From positions 41,644 to 105,643 of the forward strand of contig JAUBSN010000016.1 of assembly GCA_036704825.1 (NCBI GenBank): a DNA stretch of 64,000 nt. Reading direction: 5' to 3'. Origin of the DNA: Microcoleus sp036704825 (GTDB lineage Bacteria > Cyanobacteriota > Cyanobacteriia > Cyanobacteriales > Microcoleaceae). The notes below the pieces were generated by a model. The model saw nothing but the letters and a program-made list of their open reading frames with translations, made no database searches and was not told the DNA's origin. The first letter of the stretch is position 1, and every line of letters starts with the position of its first letter. Both the position numbers and the translations under genes were made by a program. This document shows positions 33,919-41,963 of this stretch, piece by piece.

Positions 33919-34251
33919 TTAATACTTGGCAGCGGCAACCGAGAAACCTTCAACGATCGCCACTTGAAGCACTGCCAACAGCTTAAGCCCTTCATTCACT
34001 TCCACTTTTGCAGAAGTATAAATAGACGCAGGCAGACTGGGAGGTCTCCCAAAAATCAATGACAAGCTTTCATTGAATTCACATTCGACGCGCAAGCTAA
34101 ATGAGATTGCTTCGACAAACAAAAGTCTTTCATCCTGGCTGGCACGCTCAAATTCTGAACCATAAACCTGAGCCAAAACGCTGTGAACCGATGGCGGGGT
34201 ATAATCTTCACCGATGCGTTCGATGCGGATGTCTTCGGTCATGACAATCAT
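33919..34251 (-). CDS. Small acidic protein, unknown
   Basis: This 110-residue protein starts MIVMTEDIRIERIGEDYTPP and has a hydrophobic C-terminus (GLKLLAVLQVAIVEGFSVAAAKY). The ATG at 34251 is preferred because GAGG lies 9 bases upstream; the upstream frame to 34311 adds a basic stretch. No family recognised. The central segment is rich in Glu and Ser (ERASQDERLLFVEAISFSLRVECEFNESL). It lies in the minus-strand regulatory series. Confidence 0.5.
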   Translation of the reverse strand: MIVMTEDIRIERIGEDYTPPSVHSVLAQVYGSEFERASQDERLLFVEAISFSLRVECEFNESLSLIFGRPPSLPASIYTSAKVEVNEGLKLLAVLQVAIVEGFSVAAAKY

Positions 34252-34383
34252 ATTTAAATTCCTCAAAAAACGAGCGATCGCGCTTGAGGGCAAACGCAAT
34301 CGCCACAACAAGATAAATGGGGAGAAACACCCGTCTGCCCGGATCGCACACCACTTTTGCCCCTGGCAGGTGCCGCCAGATCG

Positions 34384-34716
34384 TTAGAAGGGGATGGGGT
34401 CAAAATCCGGGTTAAGGGTTATCTCCTCTATTTTCTGATTAAGAGATTTCAGTGAATCCCACTTTTTCCGAAGCTTTTCCACTACCTCTTCCAATTGCCT
34501 AACCTCTTCTCTAAGGCTCCTCTGTCGAAGTTCCAGCGCTTGCACATCTTCCCTAATCCCCACTTTTGCACAGACCTGCTGCCGCAAGAGAGCTAGAGAC
34601 TCGTCGGCATCTTCCCACGGCTCCAAGTCGGCTTCGATATAGCAATACTCGCGATAATCTGTACTTTCAAAGTCATGTACAGAAGCCCGCCCGCAGCCGA
34701 TTTTTCTGGTTTTCAT
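34384..34716 (-). CDS. Coiled-coil protein, unknown
   Basis: This 110-residue protein has a central, strongly heptad-like coiled coil (LELRQRSLREEVRQLEEVVEKLRKKWDSLKSLNQKIEE) and a distinct N-terminal part MKTRKIGCGRASVHDFEST. It overlaps the preceding gene by 44 bases in a different frame. The tail ends DFDPIPF, echoing DFDPIPAV in the 31186 gene. Function unknown. Confidence 0.5.
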   Translation of the reverse strand: MKTRKIGCGRASVHDFESTDYREYCYIEADLEPWEDADESLALLRQQVCAKVGIREDVQALELRQRSLREEVRQLEEVVEKLRKKWDSLKSLNQKIEEITLNPDFDPIPF

Positions 34717-35092
34717 AAAACTCCCAATTCTTTTTTTTAATGTCGTACCTGTAACCTAAAAACTTAACTTCGGCGAATAACTGGTAAACCCTAATTTGCC
34801 CCTTAGTAGGAAACACCTCTAAAGCTCGGAGAATTTTAATCCGAAGCGATGGAGTAACTCGCCGACCGATCGTCACTACGTTAGTTGGTAGTGGCAAGTT
34901 ATTGGTAGGCGATGGCAGACCTTCTCGATCGGGGTCGTCATCCATGAAAGGTGTGGAACGATAATCGGCGGAGTAAATCAGCCGCAGATATCGTTTGGCA
35001 GCGAGGTTTCGGCTGTCCAAGTCGGGATACTCTGGGTCGCTCTCAAAAAAGGAGGGGCATTGAGGGAAATTAGGTCTAGCACTACCCCACAT
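34673..35092 (-). CDS. Hypothetical protein with possible winged-helix region
   Basis: This 139-residue protein shows DLDSRNLAAKRYLRLIYSADYRS near residue 25, then a Pro-rich linker (LPSPTNNLPLPTN) and a C-terminal TPSLRIKILRALEVFPTKGQIRVYQLFAEVKFLGYRYDIKKKN, which could be a winged-helix fold. No family is recognised. It overlaps genes on both sides (11 and 44 bases), so this is a compact operon. Confidence 0.45.
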   Translation of the reverse strand: MWGSARPNFPQCPSFFESDPEYPDLDSRNLAAKRYLRLIYSADYRSTPFMDDDPDREGLPSPTNNLPLPTNVVTIGRRVTPSLRIKILRALEVFPTKGQIRVYQLFAEVKFLGYRYDIKKKNWEFYENQKNRLRAGFCT

Positions 35093-35273
35093 CTTCTTCC
35101 TCTAGCGAAATAAAGAAATCTGGCGAGGATTTCACTCGCTTACAAGATTCGCCCAGCCTACTCGGTCGTTTTTCGGCAGTTAAGCGATTTTTTTGAGCAT
35201 CAATTTCAACAACCCGCCAAACCCCAATTTCTGTACATGGTCGAACGAAGTCCCACAGTTTGTGCGCTTGCAT
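35082..35273 (-). CDS. Small protein (63 aa), unknown
   Basis: Starts MQAHKLWDFVRPCTEIGVWRVVEI, a short beta-like region, followed by DAQKNRLTAEKRPSRLGE and an acidic end (SLEEEDVG). It overlaps the next gene by 11 bases. First gene of the minus-strand run from 35273 leftward. I recognise no family. Confidence 0.45.
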   Translation of the reverse strand: MQAHKLWDFVRPCTEIGVWRVVEIDAQKNRLTAEKRPSRLGESCKRVKSSPDFFISLEEEDVG

Positions 35274-35744
35274 TGGTTCACCTCACTAACAACCACTTAC
35301 GATCGCCCGTACTCCAGCGATATCCCAAATTCTTGAGATTGTTGTAGAGCACTAACTTATCCAAGCCCCTGCATCCTGGCAGGATGGCAACAGCCTGTTC
35401 ATATTTCTTGAGTTTGATTGCCATACGGTATACTGAGTAACAAGTGGACAACTGGAAAAGGAAGGGCGATCGCAGGATCTACGTGTGCGATCGCCCGGTT
35501 GCTTGGTTAGAGCGTAATCTTGCGGCGTCACCCGCAAGCCTGGAGAGGCAGTGAAGCGAGCCTCAAAATCTAAAATCTAAAACTTGAACTCCCAAAACCA
35601 AAAGTGTCCGAAATTTCGGACACTTTTTGCATGGATGGGATTATTTTCGCTCTGGCCAAGTGGAAAATCAGCCGAAGCTAGGTATTTGCGCGGTTTCGCC
35701 GAATCGTTTAAATCGCTTAAACTCTAGAAAAATCTAGATTTAAC
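35274..35744. other. Intergenic region with hairpins and palindrome
   Basis: GGGCGATCGC and GCGATCGCCC (about 35464-35494) form a hairpin around two HIP1 sites. CTTGCGGCGTCACCCGCAAG (about 35518-35538) forms another. A 28-bp palindrome is at 35600-35627 (listed separately). No ORF here is convincing. It is the divergent boundary between minus-strand genes and the plus-strand replication block. Confidence 0.6.
35600..35627. promoter_or_regulatory. 28-bp palindrome, left copy of a pair
   Basis: AAAAGTGTCCGAAA (35600-35613) joined directly to its reverse complement, ending in TTTTT. The same core GTCCGAAATTTCGGAC recurs at 41912-41927. It could be a terminator or an operator. The two copies enclose the replication block. 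Confidence 0.7.
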
Positions 35745-36410
35745 ATGCACTTCAAACGACGAATTGAATGGCGTAAATGGTTGGGTGTGGCAGGCTGGAT
35801 GGCGCTGGGTTACTTCATCGGCCGCCCCGATCAGTTGGAACGGACAGCTCGGAATCTAAATACCTGGGCTGAAAGCCAGCCTCGGTATATAATTCCTGCG
35901 ACAGTAACGACTATCCATCAACCGGTGTTGATCCAAAGGCAGCCAATTATAGTGGCGGCGCAGCAACCCATTACACAGGTTCAGACTCAAGGCTGGAGCC
36001 AGCTTTCAGATCCACAAGCGCGGTTTTCTATTCTGGTTCCTGGTGCCGTTGAGAAAAAAGGAAACTCCCAAGAGCAGACTTTCTCTATAACAACGGCAAA
36101 TGAGTTTTACGCCATCAACCACGAATCAAACTTTCCCAACTCGGAACTAATCACTGACAAAGGAAAGCAAGTGATACTAGAGAATACTGCTGAAGGGCTT
36201 GACCTTCAAAATTTTAGAGTTGTCAGCAAGCGGAATTTTGGGCTGAACGGTTTTCCAGGAGTGGAGATTCACTTGCAGCATAAAAATAGCAATATGCCTC
36301 CCACTGTAATGAGGAAGATGATTGTCGGTAATCGCTTCTACTCAATTTGGGCAACAACTCCCTACCCACAGAATGCTCAAACATTCTTCAACTCGTTCCG
36401 CTTGCACTAG
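35745..36410 (+). CDS. Membrane-anchored protein with a PsbP/DUF1795-like domain
   Basis: This 221-residue protein has one N-terminal hydrophobic helix (about 14-27, LGVAGWMALGYFIG), a Gln/Val/Ile-rich spacer and, from about residue 80, a region like domains on the outside of cyanobacterial kinases (SQLSDPQARFSILVPGAVEKKG... NEFYAINHESNFPN... VVSKRNFGLNGFPGVEIHL... PYPQNAQTFFNSFRL). It is probably a surface protein in the periplasm. It is followed directly by the iteron-like array. The exact family is not proved. Confidence 0.55.
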   Translation: MHFKRRIEWRKWLGVAGWMALGYFIGRPDQLERTARNLNTWAESQPRYIIPATVTTIHQPVLIQRQPIIVAAQQPITQVQTQGWSQLSDPQARFSILVPGAVEKKGNSQEQTFSITTANEFYAINHESNFPNSELITDKGKQVILENTAEGLDLQNFRVVSKRNFGLNGFPGVEIHLQHKNSNMPPTVMRKMIVGNRFYSIWATTPYPQNAQTFFNSFRLH

Positions 36411-36427
36411 GCAGTGCTAGACAGTAG

Positions 36428-36527
36428 CACTAGACAGTGCTAGACGGTAACACTAGACAGTGCTAGACGGTAACACTAGACAGTGCTAGACGGTAACACT
36501 AGACAGTGCTAGACGGTAACACTAGAC
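36428..36527 (+). repeat. Iteron-like tandem array (23-bp units)
   Basis: Four complete units begin at 36428, 36451, 36474 and 36497, with a fifth from 36520 running into the gap. Each unit contains two TAGAC-type half-sites (CTAGACAGTGCTAGACGG). Degenerate units precede from about 36407. Spacing near two helical turns and position near a replication protein fit a plasmid-type origin, but a regulatory array is equally possible. Confidence 0.8.
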
Positions 36528-36627
36528 NNNNNNNNNNNNNNNNNNNNNNNNNNNNNNNNNNNNNNNNNNNNNNNNNNNNNNNNNNNNNNNNNNNNNNNNN
36601 NNNNNNNNNNNNNNNNNNNNNNNNNNN
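36528..36627. other. Assembly gap (100 N)
   Basis: Exactly 100 N, so probably a placeholder rather than a measured gap. It lies in the iteron array, which repeats would not resolve. Missing sequence may include more units or genes. Confidence 0.95.
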
Positions 36628-36707
36628 AGTGCGAATAGGTGTAATATCAGCCTCTCCGATCGGCGTGATCGGAGAGGCTTCACTATTTAGTTTTCAAGGT
36701 TCAAGGT

Positions 36708-36959
36708 TCAGGCAAGAACCGAAGAAGCCTGACACTCGGACTCCTCAGATTCAGAGAAATGTCCCAAATAATCAGGAAGCTGATCTAAGGTTTTCCCAGT
36801 CAGTTTGCACAAACGCTTCACTTGGATGACGGTAAGAGCTATTTCACTCAGACCACGTTCACACCGACTCACGGTAGACGTATCTATACCTAACGCAACA
36901 GCGAACTGAGCTTGAGTCATATCAAGTTCTTCTCTTATTGCTTTCAGTGGCACAGACAT
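36708..36959 (-). CDS. XRE-family repressor-like protein
   Basis: This 83-residue protein has a helix-turn-helix at LDMTQAQFAVALGIDTSTVSRCERG (about residues 12-36), the classic Cro/CI-type pattern, and an acidic C-terminal tail ending ECQASSVLA. ATG 36959 is chosen because GAGGAGG lies 3 bases upstream; the frame upstream to 37016 lacks a site. A compound inverted repeat at 37007-37053, just upstream, is a good operator candidate. Placed opposite the replication genes, it could be the switch or copy control of the element. Confidence 0.8.
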   Translation of the reverse strand: MSVPLKAIREELDMTQAQFAVALGIDTSTVSRCERGLSEIALTVIQVKRLCKLTGKTLDQLPDYLGHFSESEESECQASSVLA

Positions 36960-37006
36960 CGCCTCCTCTTTGGCTTGACTTTTACGTTTCCTTATCATAG
37001 CATAAT

Positions 37007-37053
37007 AACTAGGCAAATTACCTAGGATTTTTTCCTAGTTTCTTTGCCTAGTT
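37007..37053. promoter_or_regulatory. Compound operator upstream of the XRE gene
   Basis: AACTAGGCAAA (37007-37017) and TTTGCCTAGTT (37043-37053) form a perfect 11-bp inverted repeat around two inner CCTAG half-sites. Four CTAGG-like half-sites in all suggest cooperative repressor binding between the XRE gene and the plus-strand replication genes. Confidence 0.65.
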
Positions 37054-37070
37054 GGTAGAAACAACAAAAA

Positions 37071-37397
37071 GGCAGACCCGGGATTGGCGTCTAAGGTCTG
37101 CCCCTAACTCAAATATAAGTTTCATCTCACGACATCGATCGGACTGAGCGATATAAGTCCTGCGGGCATTCGTTCGCCGAAAAATCCGGAGTTGACACCC
37201 TTGTATCTTGAGTCCCCTTAACAAGGGGTAAAGTGTCTGACCCCTTATTTTCCGGGCAACGATGCCAAAAGCCTTTGGGTTGGTTGCCTGTGTAGGCTAC
37301 AGCCTACATTTAGCTGCCACCACGCCAGAGAATCCGCCACCACCGGGAAGCGGTCGGCGGGATACCCCCTTTCGCCAAGGAGGTGATTGCCATGTAA
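37071..37397 (+). ncRNA. Structured leader region ending in a ribosome-binding site and AUG-UAA
   Basis: No ORF covers this stretch. GGCAGACC (37071) pairs with GGTCTGCC (37095). CCCCTTAACAAGGGG (about 37217), GGGCAACG...GTTGCC, and TAGGCTACAGCCTA (about 37294) form further stems. It ends with AAGGAGGTGAT (37377-37387), then ATG directly followed by TAA (37392-37397). A strong start-stop pair downstream of a folded RNA suggests a regulatory leader or a ribosome-stalling element for the downstream replication genes, but this is inference. Confidence 0.4.
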
Positions 37398-37649
37398 AAG
37401 ATTTCGAGCTGATTTTCATTGCATTTGACTAATGGCTTCTGCGATCGCTGCACGGTGGGCGATCGCTTCCTCCCCCTTTTGACCCCAAGACAGATTTTTT
37501 TTCAACCCCAGCACAGGAGATGCCTATGCAGTAACAGCCGGATTACACAGCCTTATCTCATGCTTTTACTTCGCTTCGGGCGATCGTCCTCACCCAGCGA
37601 TCGCCTTCCTAATAACACCCAAACATCCAAACATTCAAACATTCAACAT

Positions 37650-37946
37650 ATGCAAACGGAAAGCAACGAACTCGAAGAGCAAATCATTCAAGAGCGAGCC
37701 TCACTCAACCACCTGAGAGTTTTACTTAGCGAGATGGACTTCGGCCACAAAATCGCAGTAGCTCAATTTGCTTGCAACCTAATTGGCAGCACACAGCTTC
37801 CCCAATTAATAAATCTCAAGCCATTCAGAGAGAAATTTGACGATCAGTGCTTGACAGCAATCAAGTTGATGGGTTCGCTGCCACCAGACACCCTTGCAGA
37901 AATTGCGATCGAAATCTTGGAAGGGCCCCAGGACACCAACGAATAA
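37650..37946 (+). CDS. Small protein (98 aa), unknown
   Basis: Starts MQTESNELEEQIIQERASLNHL and continues VLLSEMDFGHKIAVAQFACNLIGSTQLPQ to IAIEILEGPQDTNE. The N-terminal helix is acidic and possibly coiled. ATG 37650 is used because the upstream in-frame extension to 37419 is low complexity with no family look. A run of ACATCCAA-like repeats precedes the ATG. It reads into the large ASCH-domain gene, 41 bases downstream, probably as one transcript. No family is recognised. Confidence 0.55.
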   Translation: MQTESNELEEQIIQERASLNHLRVLLSEMDFGHKIAVAQFACNLIGSTQLPQLINLKPFREKFDDQCLTAIKLMGSLPPDTLAEIAIEILEGPQDTNE

Positions 37947-37987
37947 CCAATTCCCTCCGCGAACATCCAACTAGAAGGAAAGCCGCT

Positions 37988-40168
37988 ATGGTCATGGCAC
38001 CCAATAAACCAATATCACCAATTCGCCCTGCCAACATGACGCGGGAGGAAGCTGAAACAATAACCGGACAAATCAAGGAAAACTTCGACAGCTTGGGCAA
38101 TATGTTGATTGCCGCTCGCGATCGCAAAGCTTACAAAGCACTGGGATATCGGAGCTTTGAATCTTACTGTAAGAGCGAATTTGGCAAATCCAGCAGCACG
38201 GCCTACCAGGCGATCGAAGATGCAAAAGTGCGATCGCAGCTAGAAGCCCGCATCTCCGAAAATTATGGCGAAGAAATAACCCTCAAATTCCCTTCATCTC
38301 ACCTCAGACCATTAAAAGCTGTAGAGAATCTAGACGACAAACTCAGAGTTATTGAATACGCCCAGAAGTTAGCCGCAGGTGAAGGTAAAAAGCCCACGAA
38401 ACAGCATTTAGAAATAGCAGTATTTGAGATTGCCGGCAAGCGTTCGGAGGACTTTAAAACCGCCATTCAAAAATTGGGTTTCACCAAAGGCGTACAAGTC
38501 GAAACAGTATCACCCCTTAAAAAAGACAGAGGCATCGTAACGAGGATTGACAAAGCTGGGTTAATTTACGTAGAGCACCATTACGGAAGCAATAAAGCTA
38601 TTCCTTACCGCGCGACGGAATTGAGAATTTTAACTAATGAAGAAAAACCCACCAACCCATTAGAAGGAAGCATCGCCAGTAAAGGCGACAGAGTTTGCAT
38701 TTATGCAGATAGATTACAGGGCAGACAGGGCACAATTTTGACATGGACAGAAGGCAAAACAGCTTTAGTAATGGTTGACGGGGAAAGCAGCCCCACAGTG
38801 ATTGCTTATGCCGAGATGGAGCTAATCAAGCCGGAGAAAAAGGATACCAACTGGGAAGCGGATTTAAGTTGGGACACCACGGAACAAACCTACTATTACT
38901 TCCAAAAAGAAGATTTAATATATTCCAACAAATGGCCCGCCGGATTAACCCTCTCCCCTTACTCCCACGAACTGAATCCGATCGAATTCATGGCGGAGTG
39001 GGAGGATAAATTCGCAGGCAGTTTACCAGAAACCTTAGCAAACCCAGCCAATTTAAAGACGATGGTGCTCGCACAGGCGAGCGAACTCCCAGAGGCAGAA
39101 GGGAAAGAATTTGTGGCCGATTTAATTACCAGCTTAAATCAATTATTCCCGCAAGCTTCTGAGCCTCCAAAAGCCTTGGGAATAAGTTTTAGCCGCACAA
39201 TTAACGAGCTTACTTCCGGCAAAAAAACTCAGACACGGCGAGCGTGGCAAGATGACTACGCCAAAAACTTTCTTCGATATTTTGATAAAAATATCGCCAT
39301 CCCAGCATTAGATAAAGGTCGGCATCGGGGCGGTGGCGAACTGGGATTCATCAAGCTTGTTCAGCGCCCATACCAACAATATTTATCAGAGATGTCAGCC
39401 ATCGATCTAGAGCAAGAAGGTGGCATGGTTGCGACAGCTCAAGAATTTATAGACACCTATTTTGAGGGGCAAGATAAGCTGGTTTGGGTGTTGCATTTTG
39501 AGTTTTTTGCCTCACCCCTCAATGGTTACGCGAAGGAATTAACAACAGAAAATCAGCAACTGCGGGAACGACTAGCAGAAGCAGAAGCCGCTATCGAAGC
39601 AACGATAAATACAGCACGTACAGCTTCATCCTTGACTTCTTTGGAAATTATTGATTTCCTGCTAGAAAATACCTCCGACAACCCAGCCCCAGGGGAATCT
39701 GCACCGGGAACCGATTTCTTACTAGAAAATATCGCCGAAACTTCAACGCCAGGGGACACCGCAGCGCACACTGACTTCAAAGAAACGGCATCGTCTTCTC
39801 AAAGAGAAGAGTATTTCCCAGCAGAGATGGCTGCTCAGATTTTAAAATTTAAAGAAAAATTTGAAACAGAAATCAGCGAAATAGAACATCAACTAAAAAC
39901 TGGCATTCCCGCCAAAGAAACCGAGAAAAACTTGCTTTCAAAAATAAATAGATTGAAAATCTCCCTAGAAAAGCTAGAGGACGTTCAAAAATTAAGAACA
40001 AGGCAATTAGTTCGGCACAAAAAACATCCCGAAGATACCGGAAGAATATCATGGTTCACCTTGTCACAAGGGGGGATGCCTGAAGTGATCGTGCAGTGGA
40101 CTAGCGAGAATGGTGAAAAAAGCTATATCCCTGAAAAGATCGAAATGCTATCAGTTGTGGCGGATTAG
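37988..40168 (+). CDS. Large plasmid-type protein with ASCH-like domain
   Basis: This 726-residue protein begins with a helical region including GNMLIAARDRKAYKALGYRSFESYCKSEFGKSSSTAYQAI (about 30-70), a pattern seen in plasmid or phage DNA-binding proteins with a KorB-like helix-turn-helix. A middle part has several repeats around KDRGIVTRIDKAGLIYVEHHYG (KOW-like). Near residues 440-550 lies an ASCH-like segment (LGISFSRTINELTSGKKTQTRRAW...WVLHFEFF). The C-terminus is a coiled coil (ENQQLRERLAEAEAAIEATINTA) with a repeated acidic linker. AAGGAAA precedes ATG 37988. It is followed three bases later by the prim-pol-like gene. Function in replication or DNA modification sensing is inferred. Confidence 0.6.
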   Translation: MVMAPNKPISPIRPANMTREEAETITGQIKENFDSLGNMLIAARDRKAYKALGYRSFESYCKSEFGKSSSTAYQAIEDAKVRSQLEARISENYGEEITLKFPSSHLRPLKAVENLDDKLRVIEYAQKLAAGEGKKPTKQHLEIAVFEIAGKRSEDFKTAIQKLGFTKGVQVETVSPLKKDRGIVTRIDKAGLIYVEHHYGSNKAIPYRATELRILTNEEKPTNPLEGSIASKGDRVCIYADRLQGRQGTILTWTEGKTALVMVDGESSPTVIAYAEMELIKPEKKDTNWEADLSWDTTEQTYYYFQKEDLIYSNKWPAGLTLSPYSHELNPIEFMAEWEDKFAGSLPETLANPANLKTMVLAQASELPEAEGKEFVADLITSLNQLFPQASEPPKALGISFSRTINELTSGKKTQTRRAWQDDYAKNFLRYFDKNIAIPALDKGRHRGGGELGFIKLVQRPYQQYLSEMSAIDLEQEGGMVATAQEFIDTYFEGQDKLVWVLHFEFFASPLNGYAKELTTENQQLRERLAEAEAAIEATINTARTASSLTSLEIIDFLLENTSDNPAPGESAPGTDFLLENIAETSTPGDTAAHTDFKETASSSQREEYFPAEMAAQILKFKEKFETEISEIEHQLKTGIPAKETEKNLLSKINRLKISLEKLEDVQKLRTRQLVRHKKHPEDTGRISWFTLSQGGMPEVIVQWTSENGEKSYIPEKIEMLSVVAD

Positions 40169-40170
40169 CG

Positions 40171-41856
40171 ATGCAGATCCAATCGCTACCGACACTCCTA
40201 GAAATTCCTGATTCTTGGCCGACAGTGCCAGTATGGTACAAGCAACCATACGATAAGGATTGGGTAAATCGGCATTACGATCCCCTGGAAATCCTCAGAG
40301 AATTGGAGAGCGACAAGGCAACAGGTTTGGGATTAAAACTGGGGAACGGCTTGTTGGCGATCGATATCGACGGCGAATCTGCCGCCAAACTTTTAGCCAA
40401 ACTTGCAGGCGACAACAGCCTCGCAGATTTCACAGCGACAACCGCATGGACAAGCGGGCGAACAGGCCGCAAGCAATGCCTATTCTCAGTGGCAGAATCC
40501 GACTGGCATCGCATCAGAACTCGCAAAATTCTCACAGGCACAGTAGGTGACGATGGGAAAGAAGAGTGCTTGGAATTTCGGTGGACTGGCACTCAGAGCG
40601 TTTTGCCACCAAGCATCCACCCCAGTACCGGCAAACCTTACGAATGGATCAACAACCCACTACAACATCCACCCGCACCGGCCCCGGAATGGCTGATCGA
40701 ACTCTGCGAAAACTGGCATAGCGAGCGTGCCGGTGCGGATACGATAGATTTGATAAGATTCCCGGTACGATTGTTCGCCCATTTTGGCCGCCAGATGGCA
40801 ATCTGGATGCTGGCGCGCCGCTTTGATATTTCACGCTGGAGCCACGGCGGCAATTCCAAGGGATGCGGCATAGGCAAATTTTCCCTCAAGGCAGCGAAAA
40901 TAATCCTCAATCGCAGCGTCGGTCACATCCGAAAATTATTGTGTGCTGCTAAGCGTTCTGGTCTAATCCGAAATTACCGTCAACGTGGAGATTGGATTAC
41001 AGTTTTTTACACAAGCCTCGAAAAAGCGATCGCTCTTACCGATATAGAAAAAATCGGCCCGATCGCCGCCATAAAAATTGACGAATTATCTTGCCTCAAC
41101 ATCATCGCCACAGAAATTGAGGTCCAATATTTGCAACGCGCATCCTTCTACCGGCAGTGGCAAGAAGTGATCGAGCAAATAAAATCCCAGGGCCTTGACC
41201 CTGGGAAAACTCCGAGCACATTGGTGAGACCGATCGACCTTCTTCACACCTGCGATTATCCGGCGCGGGTACTTGGGAAGGGCGATCGGTTTCTCTATTG
41301 CAATTCGGATTTCCGCTTCTACGGCGGAAGTCAGGAGGCGATCGCGGAGCTGCGGGGAATTTCTCGCTCGACTGCGAGCCGCCATCTTTCAAACAGTTAC
41401 AGATTGGCGGCAGCTCCAGTGCGAGGATATCGCGAGGAGTTGCCGCCTATTGTCAAAAAGCAGCTTGTAGAGAAGTTACCACATCTCAAAAAACTCTCAC
41501 CAAAACTGTGTCTGGAGGAGGGATTCTTCTCCATGCACGGCGAATGGTGGAAGCCTCATTGTAATGTTTACCTAATAGATCATCGCCTTGTTTCGGCCAG
41601 GCGAAGAAGGAGTCATATTGAGGTTGCGACCAAAAAGCGGGATGATAAGCAGAGTTTATGCTTGAAAACGACCGAGACGCAAATTTCAGTAGATAAGATT
41701 TCTTTATCAATTGATTTGAATAGTGATTCTTTACCGGAAATTAAGTCAGAATTACCAGAACTTAGGTTGTGGAAGAAAACTTATGTAGAAGGTAAACCAC
41801 TTAACTGGAACGAGGGTGAACTAAAGTTTAAAAGACTCCAGCCAAAAACTAACTAA
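40171..41856 (+). CDS. Prim-pol-like replication protein
   Basis: This 561-residue protein opens with a primase-polymerase-type domain: VWYKQPYDKDWV, then GLGLKLGNGLLAIDIDGESA with the acidic DID pair, TAWTSGRTGRKQCLF, and ECLEFRWTGTQSVLPPSIHPSTGKPYEW. This matches bifunctional primase-polymerase N-terminal domains of plasmids and phages. The middle and C-terminal parts have helix-turn-helix-like segments (NRSVGHIRKLLCAAKRSGLIRN and ISRSTASRHLSNSYR) that may bind the iteron-like array. No helicase motifs are seen, so a host helicase would be needed. Starts 3 bases after the ASCH-like gene. Confidence 0.7.
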   Translation: MQIQSLPTLLEIPDSWPTVPVWYKQPYDKDWVNRHYDPLEILRELESDKATGLGLKLGNGLLAIDIDGESAAKLLAKLAGDNSLADFTATTAWTSGRTGRKQCLFSVAESDWHRIRTRKILTGTVGDDGKEECLEFRWTGTQSVLPPSIHPSTGKPYEWINNPLQHPPAPAPEWLIELCENWHSERAGADTIDLIRFPVRLFAHFGRQMAIWMLARRFDISRWSHGGNSKGCGIGKFSLKAAKIILNRSVGHIRKLLCAAKRSGLIRNYRQRGDWITVFYTSLEKAIALTDIEKIGPIAAIKIDELSCLNIIATEIEVQYLQRASFYRQWQEVIEQIKSQGLDPGKTPSTLVRPIDLLHTCDYPARVLGKGDRFLYCNSDFRFYGGSQEAIAELRGISRSTASRHLSNSYRLAAAPVRGYREELPPIVKKQLVEKLPHLKKLSPKLCLEEGFFSMHGEWWKPHCNVYLIDHRLVSARRRRSHIEVATKKRDDKQSLCLKTTETQISVDKISLSIDLNSDSLPEIKSELPELRLWKKTYVEGKPLNWNEGELKFKRLQPKTN

Positions 41857-41905
41857 AAAACCGGAACAAGGAAAAGCAAAAACGATCATGACTCAGCAGT
41901 AAGCC

Positions 41906-41932
41906 AAAAGCGTCCGAAATTTCGGACACTTT
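41906..41932. promoter_or_regulatory. Palindrome, right copy of a pair
   Basis: Core GTCCGAAATTTCGGAC (41912-41927) identical to that at 35606-35621, with the flank AAAAG changed by one base. It follows the prim-pol-like gene and precedes the 3' end of the tail-fibre gene, so it may serve as a terminator for both. Confidence 0.65.
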
Positions 41933-41963
41933 GAACTCAACATTGAAACTACGACTGTTCGAT

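Noticed and set aside
35352..35537. Minus-strand ORF of 61 codons in the replication-block boundary.
   Set aside because: Covers hairpins and HIP1 palindromes and has no recognisable sequence features.
36428..36527. Possible CRISPR array from regular repeats.
   Set aside because: Units are tandem without unique spacers and no cas genes are near; fits iterons or satellite repeats.
37071..37397. Retron ncRNA or group II intron.
   Set aside because: No reverse transcriptase lies nearby in the element, and no diagnostic domain V or retron stem is apparent.
37419..37649. N-terminal extension of the 98-residue protein.
   Set aside because: Reads through repetitive sequence, with an unlikely Cys/Arg-rich translation.
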